NCBI RefSeq assembly: GCF_001949145.1
Contig: NW_019091419.1
Span: 1,561,664 to 1,621,663, forward strand
Source: Acanthaster planci
Taxonomy: Eukaryota > Echinodermata > Asteroidea > Valvatida > Acanthasteridae
Reading direction: 5' to 3'
DNA length: 60,000 nucleotides
Shown here: one piece after another, positions 33,701 through 45,700 of the stretch
Layout: each line of letters starts with the position of its first letter
How positions within the stretch are numbered: position 1 is the stretch's first letter
Translations under genes and position numbers: made by a program
Notes under the pieces: generated by a model
Database searches by the model: none
Seen by the model: the letters and a program-made list of their open reading frames with translations, nothing else
Told to the model about the DNA's origin: nothing

Positions 33701-35459
33701 CAACCCAGTAGCTATCAAAAGTACGATCTTTGGAAAACGACATGCAGACAGACCACATGACCAAATGTATAAAACTCTGTCATTTCGGCAGATTGAGGTG
33801 TAGAATATTTCCAGAACAAAATGGGAGACCTATATAAGCACAGAGTTTTTCCTGGAGCAAATCATGAAAATTCCGACGATGTAAGTTTTCAACCCTATGC
33901 CAGGGTTAGGTTTCACTCATTTCAACAGTTCTGACATTCAGCGCCAGAGGCTAAAAGGTATCTTTTGAAAGATACCAGCAGGTGTTTCACCGAGCTTGGT
34001 TGAGATTAAGCAAAATTGCTAAAGGCAACGCATAGCTGATGTGAATTTCAGCGTGTCTACCCTGCGAGGTAGAATCAGGTGTCCCTAGCGAAAGCAAAGC
34101 ATCGGCGAAAGCCACACGCCCACGAATTGGAAGACATATAACATTGAAACAAAAAGTTCCTTCATTTGCGTCATCATGGTTGTTTGTTAAGAGACGCACC
34201 ACGCTGTTTTGCTTATTACAGACCAGTGGATCGGCCTTCATATGTCTGTGAGGGCTGTGGATCTTTCGTTGCGTTGCCATGGTAACTCAAACAGCACTTT
34301 AATATTGCTAATTTATCCTTGTACAGAGCAGTGCATGTTTTGCAAAGAGACCTGTATTTTCGCCATAAGTGTGGTTGTTGTCTGAAAAAAAATGGATATG
34401 GTGAAGCAGAGAAATTCTAGCTCTTAAGGAAAATAAAAACTCAGTTTATAAAGTTATCGATGAAAACTAATATGTTTTGCATGAGAAACGTGTAAACCAT
34501 TTTATGAAACATAAACTCAGACAAGATGAAAATCATTTTCTTCGAAACCTCCCCTAACGTCAAAAACTACACAACAAGAACAACCATATCAACAACAAGA
34601 ACCACAAAAATAACGAACTAGGATCCGGAACAGGAACAACAGGAGCAGGAACAAATATAAATGCAACAGGAAATAAGCACATTCCACAACTTTCCACAAC
34701 TGGACCCTCCAATCTCAGAGTTTATATCCGAAATTCCTGGCAGTAAATCAAGAAAGTGTTATGGTTTTTTTCTCCTCAGGCTGAAAGTATCTGCGTGAAT
34801 CCTCTTTATATTATGATTCCGGCGGCCCTGGCTTGTTCCTATGCCTTCATGCTTCCTGTTGCCACACCCCCGAATGCTATTGTGTTTTCCTACGGCACAA
34901 TCACCGTCGTCGACATGGTGAGTAATGTCGTTTCTCCACCCGAAGACAGATTCGTTAGTCGTTAGGGTGTACAATCTCACACACCTAGTGTGGATCCGTG
35001 AACAAAAAGATGTCCACATAATGCAGGTCCACAGGGTTACTCCCCTTCTGGAAAACAGGCTGAGATGCTGTGTATTTTATTTGTGGAGTGCAAACAAATT
35101 TTAATGCATTTCTTTGACTTTCTTTACTACGTCATATACGATTCCAAATTCGACCATAGAGCAAGGAACCTGCTCTGTAGTTTGACAGTGCCCATTCCAC
35201 ATAGTTTGCTATCTCAAAATCCAGTCACAACCTTGGTAGAAGGCACGTGATATTCACAGCAAGGTAGCCAGGTTATCTCGTTGAATTAAACTAGTCACCA
35301 TTTTGTGTTTCTCTCTGCCCTGGGTAGGCCAAGGCAGGAGTGGTGATGAACATCATCGGGCTTATCATGGCGAACGGCCTTATCAACTCGCTGGCGATAC
35401 CCATGTATGACGTCTTCAACTATCCACCCTGGGCCCCCAACTCAACGTGTCTGGGCTAG
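24594..35459 (+). CDS. SLC13: SLC13-family Na+/di-(tri)carboxylate cotransporter, 13 exons, 630 aa
   Basis: Exons: 24594-24704, 25386-25651, 26113-26239, 26700-26851, 27549-27791, 28221-28340, 28859-28975, 29598-29714, 30332-30420, 30812-30930, 32780-32941, 34780-34917, 35328-35459. They total 1893 nt, join without a frame break and have GT-AG borders. The protein is a multi-pass membrane carrier of the DASS/SLC13 family, importing succinate, citrate and related Krebs-cycle anions with sodium. Seen: the first SNT motif at residues 143-145 ([13 protein letters not shown]), a TGTGTN loop at 286-291, [10 protein letters not shown] at 474-483, the second motif [15 protein letters not shown] at 522-536, and a glycosylation site NST at 625-627 near the C-terminus. 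In the family the two SN(T/V) motifs bind sodium and substrate. Residues 169-260 form a long acidic loop, as in SLC13A2/A3/A5. The paralogue (A2, A3 or A5) and the substrate cannot be told by eye. An in-frame stop at 24579-24581 lies upstream of the start ATG. Confidence 0.95.
25386..25651 (+). CDS. SLC13: SLC13 exon 2 (residues 38-126)
   Basis: Acceptor CACAG; donor AG|GTATCT in phase 2. It encodes the family segment with [20 protein letters not shown], then FPLLGV, the cytosolic [20 protein letters not shown] stretch and NLHRRIAL, all strongly conserved in SLC13A2/A3/A5. The first two codons after the acceptor continue exon 1 in phase 0. Confidence 0.95.
26113..26239 (+). CDS. SLC13: SLC13 exon 3 (residues 126-168), first SNT motif
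   Basis: Encodes [20 protein letters not shown] followed by [16 protein letters not shown]. Ser143-Asn144-Thr145 form the first sodium/substrate-site signature of the family. The exon ends in phase 0 at CAG|GTGAGT. Confidence 0.96.
26377..26419. repeat. Perfect 13-bp inverted repeat in SLC13 intron 3
   Basis: GCGACATTTAAGT (26377-26389) and ACTTAAATGTCGC (26407-26419) are perfect reverse complements separated by 17 bp. The spacer overlaps a TAGGCCTA palindrome. No known function is implied. Confidence 0.7.
26700..26851 (+). CDS. SLC13: SLC13 exon 4 (residues 169-219), acidic cytosolic loop
   Basis: Acceptor TCTACAG. It encodes a hydrophilic, Glu/Asp-rich segment beginning [14 protein letters not shown]. 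This loop is poorly conserved across the family, so the call rests on position, phase and splice sites: phase 0 in, phase 2 out at a weak AG|GTGGAA donor. It is the least certain internal exon by sequence, but omitting it would break the frame between exons 3 and 5. Confidence 0.82.
27549..27791 (+). CDS. SLC13: SLC13 exon 5 (residues 219-300), TGTGTN loop
   Basis: Acceptor CTGCAG; donor GA|GTAAGT in phase 2. The first half continues the acidic loop ([17 protein letters not shown]). The second half enters the membrane core with [20 protein letters not shown] and [10 protein letters not shown], a hallmark of Na+/dicarboxylate carriers. Exon GC content is clearly above that of the surrounding introns. 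Confidence 0.94.
28221..28340 (+). CDS. SLC13: SLC13 exon 6 (residues 300-340)
   Basis: Acceptor GATGTATAG; donor AG|GTAAAA in phase 2. It encodes [20 protein letters not shown] and a following aromatic-rich membrane segment ([14 protein letters not shown]), matching the family's NFxSWxxFALP region. Confidence 0.94.
28450..28471. repeat. (TG)11 microsatellite in SLC13 intron 6
   Basis: An uninterrupted TG dinucleotide run of 22 bases, about 110 bp downstream of the exon 6 donor. Confidence 0.95.
28859..28975 (+). CDS. SLC13: SLC13 exon 7 (residues 340-379)
   Basis: Acceptor TCTTTCAG; donor TC|GTAAGT. It encodes a cytosolic, Cys- and Lys-rich stretch ([15 protein letters not shown]) and then [14 protein letters not shown], which matches the family's I-x-x-x-Y-x-x-L-G-P-x motif. 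Confidence 0.92.
29598..29714 (+). CDS. SLC13: SLC13 exon 8 (residues 379-418)
   Basis: Acceptor GATAATAG; donor CT|GTGAGT. It encodes [20 protein letters not shown], then [16 protein letters not shown], equivalent to the LWFxRDPGFxPGW region of vertebrate members. Confidence 0.93.
30332..30420 (+). CDS. SLC13: SLC13 exon 9 (residues 418-448)
   Basis: Acceptor TTTTTCAG; donor CGAG|GTTAGT in phase 1. It encodes [20 protein letters not shown] and TLPNMFCW, the family's D(A/G)TVA-x-FIxxLLFxxPS segment. Confidence 0.94.
30812..30930 (+). CDS. SLC13: SLC13 exon 10 (residues 448-487), GGGFALA motif
   Basis: Acceptor TTCTGTAG; donor AGG|GTAAGA in phase 0. It encodes [20 protein letters not shown] and then [10 protein letters not shown]. 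In the vertebrate members I know, the residue after ALA is usually lysine; here it is Asp484. Confidence 0.95.
32460..32690 (+). repeat. Degenerate GTGTTGAATTAA minisatellite in SLC13 intron 10
   Basis: At least five copies of G(T/G)GTTGAATT(A/G/C) occur at irregular 20-60 bp spacing, plus inverted-looking GTGTTCAACACCATGTGGCG words at the left end. It lies about 100 bp upstream of exon 11. The units are too diverged for a fixed period. Confidence 0.5.
32780..32941 (+). CDS. SLC13: SLC13 exon 11 (residues 488-541), second SN motif
   Basis: Acceptor TTTCCAG; donor TTG|GTGAGC. It encodes [12 protein letters not shown] and the signature [20 protein letters not shown]. Ser526-Asn527-Val528 form the second half of the pseudo-symmetric sodium/substrate site. 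Confidence 0.96.
34780..34917 (+). CDS. SLC13: SLC13 exon 12 (residues 542-587)
   Basis: Acceptor CTCCTCAG; donor ATG|GTGAGT. It encodes [20 protein letters not shown] and [13 protein letters not shown], the highly conserved ATPPNA substrate-site region of the DASS family. Confidence 0.96.
35328..35459 (+). CDS. SLC13: SLC13 exon 13 (residues 588-630) and stop
   Basis: Acceptor GGGTAG. It encodes [20 protein letters not shown] and a short tail ending NSTCLG, then TAG. Asn625 is in an N-glycosylation sequon close to the end, where related carriers carry their extracellular C-terminal glycan. Confidence 0.94.
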   Translation, partial: AKAGVVMNIIGLIMANGLINSLAIPMYDVFNYPPWAPNSTCLG

Positions 35460-36821
35460 CAGGGCCGGGCGAGATTCTCCGCGTGTGCCGACGCGTCCGA
35501 CCCATCGCCCTTCAGATGCGGGAGATTCCTCTTGCGGATGCAGCCTTTAATTGCATGCTTAACTGATTGCTAATAGTAGCCTGAGCAATTCCCAAAGGGT
35601 GTACATACATTAGCGTTGTTATGGTGATTGAGAAGAATTGAAGTTATTTAAAATCTCTTTTTTAAGCCTGGATGGAAAACATAATGATTGACAATTGTAC
35701 GCACATACTGCACATAACACATCAGTGTTATTTCCCTTTCAGGGCTGTTTGGTACTGACCTGTATAGGCCTACCTGAAAGGGAATGACGTACACACCAGA
35801 AATTTAAAAGCAACCCCCCCAAAAAAAAAGAAATAAGGAGAGAAAGGCGATTTTAGGTCTATCTTATTTCCCTCCCCTTCAAAAGCGGGTAAGAAGCTCC
35901 CAAATGTAGCCTAATCCCAAAAGTGAGGCCATAAAAGGTTTTTTAAAAAAATCCAAATTTTTGGGCCCCTAAGAAACAACACCTCCCCCAAATGGTTCTG
36001 TAGCCACCCTTGCATGCTGCTGTCATGAGCAATTTCGACAGCTGTGAAATCCATGTCTTTATGACCTCACGTGTACTCGTTTGATGAGTACCTGCGTCAC
36101 CATCCAGAAGTCTTTCGATGTCGCTTCAGTGGGTGCCCGCCCCCCCGCGACTGAGGGCGTATCCGGACCAAATTTTTGACGCGGGCAAAATTGTTAGGGT
36201 GGCCAATAGTTTGGGACATTATTTTTATGTAACATTTTATGGCCTTCCTTGGGGGTTGAAGCTACATTCTTGGACGTCTTTGCTTAAGAGGGAAGGAAGA
36301 AAAACGACAAAGCAAAAAACCCACCCTTCCGTTTTTTTGTTTTGTTTTTGTTTTTTGGGTTTTTTTGTTTTTAATCGTTGGGCTTTTTTCTCGGGAGATG
36401 ACCTCCGTTGGTTCCCCAGACCAACCCTTGACACTGATATGCTCTTTTTGTTTTTAAATTTCTTCAAAGACGGCAACTATGTTTACAAAATGGCTGCCTG
36501 TCCGTAGTAGTGGGACATGATAGATAGTTCCTAGGAGGAGCAATGCGCTTAATTTCCGGCAACATCCGGAATGGGTCATTTAGATTTTCTCAGTTTGCTT
36601 GAAAACAACTGTCTTTTGCCAAATCGAAGGGAGAGATGGAGAGAATTTTACTCGCACGCATGCAGATCATATTATACTTGTACACGGTCATGGGTTATAT
36701 TTTAAGCTCTTTACCGACAATTTATTTTCCTTTTGTGTATGGGTTTCAGTTTAAAACTCACCATGCTGTGCATGGCCGGGATTAAAATGTTTGTAATATC
36801 CAATGCTGATGAGCACCAACC

Positions 36822-36827
36822 AATAAA
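36822..36827 (+). terminator. Candidate AATAAA poly(A) signal downstream of SLC13
   Basis: The first canonical AATAAA I found after the stop codon is about 1.36 kb downstream, which would imply a long 3' UTR. No transcript data are available, and a variant hexamer nearer the stop could be used instead. Confidence 0.25.
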
Positions 36828-39800
36828 TAGAATGTATAAAAGTAAGTTGGATTGCACATGCTGATATGTTGCCTGTTCATGTTTGCTATAGCATTTTTAT
36901 TTTATCTGAGGACCTCAGGCCTGAGCTTATTCCTTTCTCTTTTACAGTCTCAACTTTAAAATTTTAGTTAAAATACGTTGTCAACATCATTTCGCGGTGG
37001 AGATAAAATTTAATAATGTTTGCAAATGTGGTTGGAATTTTAAATGTACGTGTTCGGGCATCATAATGAATAAACGATATACACCGGCATTTTTGATCAT
37101 GTATTTGCTGAATAAAAATGCCACCTCTGACGACATGCAGGCAAGGTAATTTACTGTTCCTTTTCATCTTTTTTGGTACTATACATAGCAGATGTTTCCA
37201 TCGAATGAGCTGGTCTCCGTGACATACGCGTGCACGAATTAAGCACTCCCACGGCACACGGCTGATATATGAAGCTTAGACATATTGGGCCAACAGGATG
37301 CAGACGCTGGAACTGAAATGAAATATCACACCAGGTATTGTTCGTGTAGGGTCTGCCAGACTAGACCCCACCAATGCTTTCCGTCTCTACTATGTGCCGT
37401 TCAGTATGTTGGACGATACTCATATCACCGACTTATTTCAACAGCGGTAGCGCACTCCTCCAGGTTTGATCATTAAGCTCCTGATATGAAAATCTTTCCC
37501 ACCACTTTCCCATGCCGTTTGGGGAGCGTAGGTTACTCAGTTATCAAATTAAAAAAAAGAATACTGTGTGGTTCATAGCATGTACAAAATTTACAGACAC
37601 CGCTAACTGGTAATACCTAAATTGGCGAAAACATTTCCCTGGAAAAACACCCAAATGTCTGAGAACGGTTATGGTGGATTAAAAAGAAACTGCATATAAA
37701 TGAAGCCTAGCCTAGATGGAATGGAGTGGCGATGCGGTCTGCTCCGCTCCAAATCGTTCCCCATGGCAACGACGCTGCGGTCTATTTGCGGGAGCCGGTC
37801 ACGTGGGCGATTGATCACGAGGGCGAGGAGACAGATAGCAGCCCGGGGTATGAGGGTTTGTTTGCAGCTCGAGCGTCAAGAGGTTCTCAGCGAAGTTTGC
37901 TTAGCGCGTTATGAATGATGTGTGGCATCCCGTGCAACCTTTTTCCCTCACAACGGAGGCAGCTAGGGAGTGTTTGGATGCTAAGCTTTTCATCCTTGCG
38001 AGAAAAAGGAACACTTTATCAAAACGACCGTATAAACATGGCATTCAAATATACTGTCGTAAACAAGTACATGTATATGGAACAGGCTAACAAATTTCCA
38101 GCCCGGATAACCAAAGGGACATCTTAATCGAAGAAAAAAAAAACAAAAATGGAAGTTGAAATACCATCATGATATCAATGTCCATTGTTTGCAGGGCTTG
38201 GGTTTTTTGGGTTAGTTTTATCTTCAGTCATTCCTTCAATTTTGTAAAAGAAAAACCTCATAGTATTTTCTAGGACAAGCTAACGGCCACGCATAACTAT
38301 ATTCGCTCACAGGTTGAAAGCCAAATTAAATAGCCATATGCAGGTTCCAACAAAAAATCAGATTTGTTTTACATTTTCGAGTTTTCCCATTGGTTTACAG
38401 CTCAGTAAGCTCTCTAATCTGAGTTCAGAATGGTTTAAATCTAATTTTCACCAAGGTGAAAGTCCGCAATGAACTGGTTTGTTAAAAGATCTTTTATTTT
38501 TTAAATTTTCTGCAGTCAGCTCTTTGATCTCAGTGACTTTCTACTGTTAATATCGACTGGTCTGACGGATGCGTTTGGTTTCAATTTAATGCCTTCATAA
38601 TCAACTGACTAGAAATATGGATAAATTTGTCTATACGTGGAATAAAACGTGAATTTACGATTTCTCCTTATACTATGGCAAATTATTGTACATGTAGTTT
38701 TCCAGTTTTAAGTCTTGAGGAATGGAAATTTTTCCCGAATATGACACTAGATATTTTAAAAGATATTTTCATTTCATTGGTTGTTTTTTTTCTTCAAAAT
38801 TTCAAAATTCTTTTCAATTCAGTGACAGTGCTGTACCAGCATACCCGAACTGTACATCTGCTTGTGTCTCGGTAACCATCCAATTAAACACAGGAGGCAT
38901 GAATTTAATCGGAATACACACAGAAAAGGCGAAAATCTGCAAGTTATCCCTCCGCAACCGTACTCTTATTTCATTGTGCGGTGGAAGTTGATGCGTTTTT
39001 CAATAGAGTTCCAACTTTTTTTTCAAATGAAATGTAGACGGCAATGAATTAATTTATTCCTATTGTGAATTTAAATATATATACTACGGGGGAAGTTCAG
39101 TTTGGTCTCAGATGTGAGTGCGTGATCCACTTGTCGCGTTTACAAGGGAAACTGTATCGCTCATGCTAATGTTTTATTGTTTGTTTTGTCGTCAGTAAAA
39201 CAAATTCTGTGGACAGTAAATCTTCTGACTTTAAATCTGACTTACAGTTTTCCAACTCTCATCGAATTCAGTGGGTCACCACTTAAATGTTTCTTTGTTG
39301 TTTTTTTCTCCTAAGGGAACCGTGGGAGTTGATGGAAGTACTGGTTGTCAAAATCTGTGTTTCACTATGTCATATATTTTATTCTTATTTTAATAAAACA
39401 TATCACAAAAAACTGTCATTTGGCAGCTGCTATCTCCGATATTTTGCGATTAATGTAACACAAGCAATTTGAATTGGATGATATTATATGGAGAGTGCAT
39501 AGACATTGAACCAGAGTTAATAAGGTTAGTAAGGATATAAATGTCCAATCAGCTGACATTAAAGCAAGATGATTGATGGTTCTTTTCATTAAAAAATGAG
39601 TGTTAGCACCGAATGTGCTCAGCACCTGTGACATTTGCGTGCATGACACTAACGCAAAAATCTGGTAACGAAAGAAATATCGTTGCTATTTTTAACTTCC
39701 ACTAAATCGCATACATGTTATATGAATAAAAAAAGTAGGGCTATTTAAGTTTGAAACTTAAATAAAAATTGGGATTTTCGATTCGTTTTCATGTCACAAG

Positions 39801-40308
39801 TGTTGATATTTTATTCCCTTCCTTTTATACCGAAAAAACCCACCGTCAGGCCTGTACAGAAACGAGGATGTTTTTTCTTCGCAAATTTTCGTGAAGCATT
39901 AATTGTTAACAGTCTGGTTGATATTCCACATTGTTCGCTATAGCTTCACGCATTAAGACTGAAAAGGGAAAACACAGGAAACTGCGAAATGAGTGACAAA
40001 AAAGGCCTCTTCAGATAATAGAGCCTGAAGGTCCGCCCATGGGGATTTTAATTACATTGGGCCGTCCTATCACGTTCGATTATATTTGGAAGCCTAATTC
40101 CTAACTGAACCCCCTTATTAAACACTCATGTTCGAGTTTTATCTTTGTCTTCCTCAAGTATTTTTTTAGGAAAAGTCAACTGGAGATCGGTAAAACACGA
40201 ATTTCTGCAACGACCTTTCAAGTCCGGCGATATCGTACCTAGGTCTCCTTGTTCATGCACCTTTGTTTTCACTCCCCGTGCTTTCGTGATAACGAGGTTA
40301 TAAAACGA

Positions 40309-40452
40309 TCTGTTTTTAGTTTGGCTTTTACCGACAGACTAAAAAATTGCTAACAATAAATGTTCATCTGCGAATATATGAGACTGCCGCATTGCACTGT
40401 TCTTCGTGTATTTTAGATTTTCGCAAGTGATGGGTCAATTTTTGGCAGGATA
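40309..40452 (+). repeat. Dispersed repeat, copy 2 (relative at 19.6 kb)
   Basis: Second copy of the approximately 144-bp repeat at 19619-19762, in the same orientation, with moderate divergence by eye. The strongest match is the 19-base GGTCAATTTTTGGCAGGAT at its right end. Confidence 0.6.
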
Positions 40453-42708
40453 TTTATCTTTGAGGTGGGTGATTTATCAGTTCCTATAAACTGATATACT
40501 AGAAAATATTTTTCCAAAGCCTCATTTCTGTGTGGGAAAAAGAAGTAACTGCACGAAAACACAGTACAAATTCTAAAATCCTTGCAAGTTATTTTCCTAA
40601 CTGAGGGTTCTGGAAGCGAGCCATCAGGGGTCAACTTTCAGGGTCTGTATTGATATAACAATGACTACACAAAAACATCATCCTGCCCATAATAACAGAG
40701 CAGAATTCATGGACAAATCCGCCAGGCGATCAATGCACATTTCGAGGCCACCTCATATTGCTGGAAGCTATATGAGCCAGCTGTTGTACAAAATAACCAC
40801 AGTTGACAGATTCTCTAGGCATGGCCGACATTATTTGTTATCATCATTACTAATAAGGCATACAATATGCATGCTGGTCATGTGGTACGATTTGTCTTTA
40901 AATAGAAAACAGATAGTTCGCGAACATTATTTGGAAGTGAAGTCTGCCAGCAGAATCCAATTACGATCACTGTCTGTGAAATGTCAATATTGGCTGACTA
41001 GAATCTACACAAGATTCCGTTCCCAGACGTATCTCGTGGACGAAGTTAGATTGAATTTTGCCTATAATACCGAATACTGGACGAGTCATAAAGACAGCCA
41101 TCGGTGTGGCATTTGACACAGCCCACGGAGCCGATTCAATATCCCAGCAAGATATACTATATTGTGCCTCGTAACAGAAGGCTCTTCTCAATACAAAGTA
41201 GTTCTCAACAAAAACACCTGCACGAACAAAATAAATCGATTAAGTGGACTTGTGTTGACAAGAAAACACGATTGTTTCCATGTACTGTCTTGATTTCATG
41301 GTTCCAGTGATCGTAGTGACGTTATTCACGAGTCGGCCATTTCAAGTTGAAAGCGAAGTTTACTTTAATTACGAGAAGCTGAGAGTAGAATCGATAAGAA
41401 TAAGATTAATTTCATGATAAATAAGTACTTCTCTCATCTAGTGAATAATTTCTGTGGTTAAACATGCCTTAGTGTTCTTGTGGAGAAATAAAGTGAGGCT
41501 TTGAAGGCAAGCCAATCATCAAATACATGTAGTCTGGCACTATCCGATGCAACAATTCACATTTATGAAAAAAGAGCCAGGGTACAACATTGAGAATTTC
41601 TGACTACAAAGATCTGAGTGTTTGACCATTCGGCCACCATCACTATACCAGTTCTATTACACACAACAAAACGAACGCACCACGCGTTCACTCCAATCCA
41701 GTGCCATTCGCTGTTCGACGAAACGATAGATTCAACAAGTTCTACCGGCCCGCCCACACAATGTAGCCTTATCCACTCTCTCCTGTGTTGTTTCATTAAT
41801 CTGTGCCTCTAATAGTCATGCTTTCCCCATATGTAAGTTTCATTCGCAGATAGCTATGTTTAATATTAGGGTATTTTCCATCCTGTCAAATGTGATTGAT
41901 CATGAAGGTTGTCAGTTTTTTAGGGCCAGTGTGATAAACTGTAGTTTCAAATGCAACCAATGAAAAACGCCTGTTTTGCCTTTACTTTTATTCCCGGTCA
42001 CTGTATAGCACTGGCAAGGGCGATGTGGGGCCTATTTTGTATTTTTGCTGTTTAATATTTGTTTCTTTTAGCTTTTTCCAATTTTTGAGGTTTATGAGCA
42101 AAACAGTTGGCTTGAGTCCAGAGCTCGGACGTGAGTCGCAATTTAATCCCCAAGTGGCTCATTGACTCAATCACATCGGCAAAGGGCTTAGACCCAAACT
42201 CTGTATTGGTAACTCGACCTAAACACTGCGTTTTATGGCCGGCTGCTTGAGCACCGAAACGTGACCAGAATTCTTCGGACTTTTCCCGTTGATTTTCTTG
42301 TTGATTTAAAAGTTGAACGATGCAAAAACGTTGTGCACAAAATGCTCAGCTGCATGTACACTTGGGACGCACGGCCTGTAGGTAAAATCTATTCAAAGTT
42401 CACCTATGGGAAAAATGTAAATCTTAACCAGTTTTACGGGTAAAAGGGGTTGTCCATTATTTTCAAGAAAGTGTTTTTATTGTAAGAACTGCGAAGTGCC
42501 AGTTTGGACTGTACACGCGTATCCCACCATTCATGCAATTCCTCGATGGAAAGAAATTGATATTACTTTAAAAAGACAACAATTTCAAAATAAGCAGAAC
42601 TGAGGCCGTACACGTTAAATAGAATAATCAATAGCTGACCGTATTTGTGCAAACCCGACACCCACATTTCCCGTGCCTTTCCGCAGGATATTTTAGGAGT
42701 GAATGTTA

Positions 42709-42750
42709 GAAAAAAAAACAAAACAAAAAAAAAAAACAAAAAAAAAACAA
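42709..42750 (+). repeat. A-rich simple sequence
   Basis: A-runs broken by single C bases. It could be a retroposon tail, but I see no SINE-like body or LINE coding immediately 5' of it. Confidence 0.7.
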
Positions 42751-45700
42751 CACGCACAGAAACTCACGTCCGAAGATTCATGTATTCACGATTTGCAAAG
42801 GGAAGCAAGACAGTATTGGATTTTTGCAATGATACTAAGTGGAAGCGAATTTCATTTGCATTGTATGAAGTTGAGGAATCTGAATGCTCACTTGAAAAGG
42901 AAAATTTTCACACCACACCACGTTGAGATGCATGCGGTGTCCAAAATGTATAGGGGCCTACGCTGTATTTGTAGAAAGAAAAAAAATTAAGAAAAAAAGA
43001 AAAACACTAAAAAGAACGAAAAAGGCGCATATGTCGGTTCTCTTTTGCCATTTATCAATACGTCGATTTATGTATTAAAAATGCTATGTACATGCACAGC
43101 TACTTGAGTCACTAAGAAAACGACTGATATTGTAAACCACTCCATTTTGTCCGTGAATCAACATAACTGGAAAACGTGTATTAGTGCTGACAAGTTGTCA
43201 CGCCCAGAGGCTTCTTCCCGCACTTACCGGTCGCCATATATCAGCTTAAATCTCTTCACAACGGCTCCGTTCAACAGCCACAAGTGGATCAGATTTAATC
43301 TGAAAAACTACAGCTTTAGGGGCCTGTGGCAACTTTTAAGTAAAGCATTGGAGTCAACATTTCCGCATTTTAAATTATAATGTCCATTCCATCTGTTGAG
43401 TTTGTTTCAATGTAGCAAATACTCCCCCTCCCCATTTAAAGAATAACTGCATAATTCATTTATTTTCAAACATCTCAAATACATGAAGGGAGCTGCGTTT
43501 GTGACTGATGGGTAGGCCTATAGAATATGCCAAAACACCACACAGCATACTACATGTGGACATTATCAGCTTTCACAAGTAGCAGACGGTACGAAAAAAA
43601 GGGCCAAGACGTCATTTCCAATATCGACGCGAAATGACATTAAACTATCGAACAAAAGCATTCACGCTGCCGCACATAGGAGTTGTTTCTACACTCAATC
43701 TTCTACAGCAAATATTGGACAGGCAAACACTAGTTGTGCGTCATTTTGACGCTTGTATTTTAATGGTTAATATTATATATGCCCGTGTCTGAGTTTCATG
43801 TAAATTACCGAGGTTGGTATAATAATATTACCAACAATGTGTCATATTTGACGTGGCAGCTATAAATTCGAATGTCTAGTTGGGAGTAGCCAAACGCTCT
43901 TACCTCCAGTTATATTTGTTCAGATTTGTTTAAAAAAATTATAGTACATCTTTGACAAGTACTATAACTGCAACTGTTAAGTAATACAATTGAAGGTTAA
44001 AAGCATGCTTTATTCATCTTGGGCACGCGAAAACAGACGACAAGCAATGTGTGCACTGTAAAAACTGTTTGCAGCTTTTAAGCACTTTCTTGCCATCAGT
44101 TCGTAAACATGTTTTGACAAATTTGACTGTTTTCACTGTTTTGACAGTCTGTAACTATTGGACATTGATGTTTAGGATTTTACAAGTTTACAAAGTGATG
44201 GCAAGATTGTGTTTAGTTGTTTGATACGGTTTTTATGTTGAAGTCACCGACCAAGAATGGTTTTAAGTTAAGATTTCAAGACGAGTGCATGCACAAAATT
44301 TCAGTTGTGATCGATTGAACGCCTCTGATGACTGCTTGAGAATATTCCAGTTCGTTCATGTTTATCTGTAATTCGTGCGTAATCTCACACGAGGCTCACT
44401 TTTACCTGAAGCTGATAAAGAGGTCGGCACAAATTTGAAAACTGCTTCTAATTAGACGAAGCTAATTGCAGGTTAATCACTAGGTCGCTTCCGAATTACT
44501 GTAGAGAAGTCTATAGTAATGTAATGCTAGGTAATGTAATGCTAACACTCACACGGGCGATATATCTCCAGCACACCACAGTGACGCCTGTTGAATATTG
44601 ATATGCCACGCGCGTATTATAATATCATAGTTACGTATCCAGCCTGTTGCCACGGTTACTCTTTCATTGCCTTTTTTCTCACCATTGTTGTCTGCCTCTG
44701 GGAACTGGACCAAAACAGAGGATGCGTTTAAGGCAGTATTTTATAAGAGAGGCTTAAAAATTGAAATGTGAAAAAGATAAAGTTCAGCAAAATAATTGTG
44801 TACTGTTCTCCTTGATCAAGGGGTTCTTGGAGATGAAGTGTTGTTATAACAATAAATAAGCTTTCCTTAATACCATTTTTATACTGAGATGTAGTTAACT
44901 GGAAAACATGCATGGTGGATTCTACAACCATATGTGCTTGGTCAGTTTGGCTGTTTTTTCCCCCGCGGAGATTCTATATGCACATATCGTCTGCAGTCTT
45001 GTTAATATGCCACGCTCTAAAGAAGCATTTAAACCTTTACTTCAATACGCAGACGACAAAATTTGCTAACTATTAATGGTCAAGGCGGAAACGTTTGTTG
45101 ATCTGTACTAAAATGATTTTCGTTGAACGAATTTCTTTTAATTTGGAGAGCAATACATGAAGTGGTTTTCATTGAATATTTACGAAGCCAGTCTCTTGTG
45201 GCCATCAATTATTAGCCACTAATTGCTCGTTGTCCTGAAAGCTCCATTATTTTAATTGATGATTAGCTAATTAAATTCCCCATAATTCTCCCTAATTTGA
45301 GTCGTGACGTTTATTCGAGAGAATACTCTAAGAGCTGCTGGAAGCCTGAATAAAAAAAAATACCAGCAGTTTTGTGCTTTTAACAAATAGAATTTGTAGC
45401 AACACAAAGAATGCAAAGTTACTTCACACTTTTTTCTCCAACATCCTTATTGTAGATAAAAAAAGGTTTTCCCCATTCACATTTCGATGTAGATAAAAAA
45501 ATGTTTCCCCATTCACGTTACAATGGTTAACTGTAGGCCCTATGTTTGAACCAAGAGAACCTACCATCTTTACAAAGGGTATTCCCCCCAAATACAAGCG
45601 TACCAAAGAAGTCTAGTGAAAACAGCACTGTACGCTAAATAAGAATTTCCATTCCTTTCGGCCGTGAGAATAATAGTACACGTAACTTGACATCCATAAC

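Noticed and set aside
36118-36507. 129-codon plus-strand frame after SLC13
   Set aside because: The peptide is dominated by T-run-derived Phe/Leu and has no motif; it probably lies in the 3' UTR or intergenic DNA.
40661-41116. 151-codon open frame in the gene-poor interval
   Set aside because: No family motif and no splice-like or GC-rich exon character. An opposite-strand frame overlaps its end. Such a frame can occur by chance in this much sequence.
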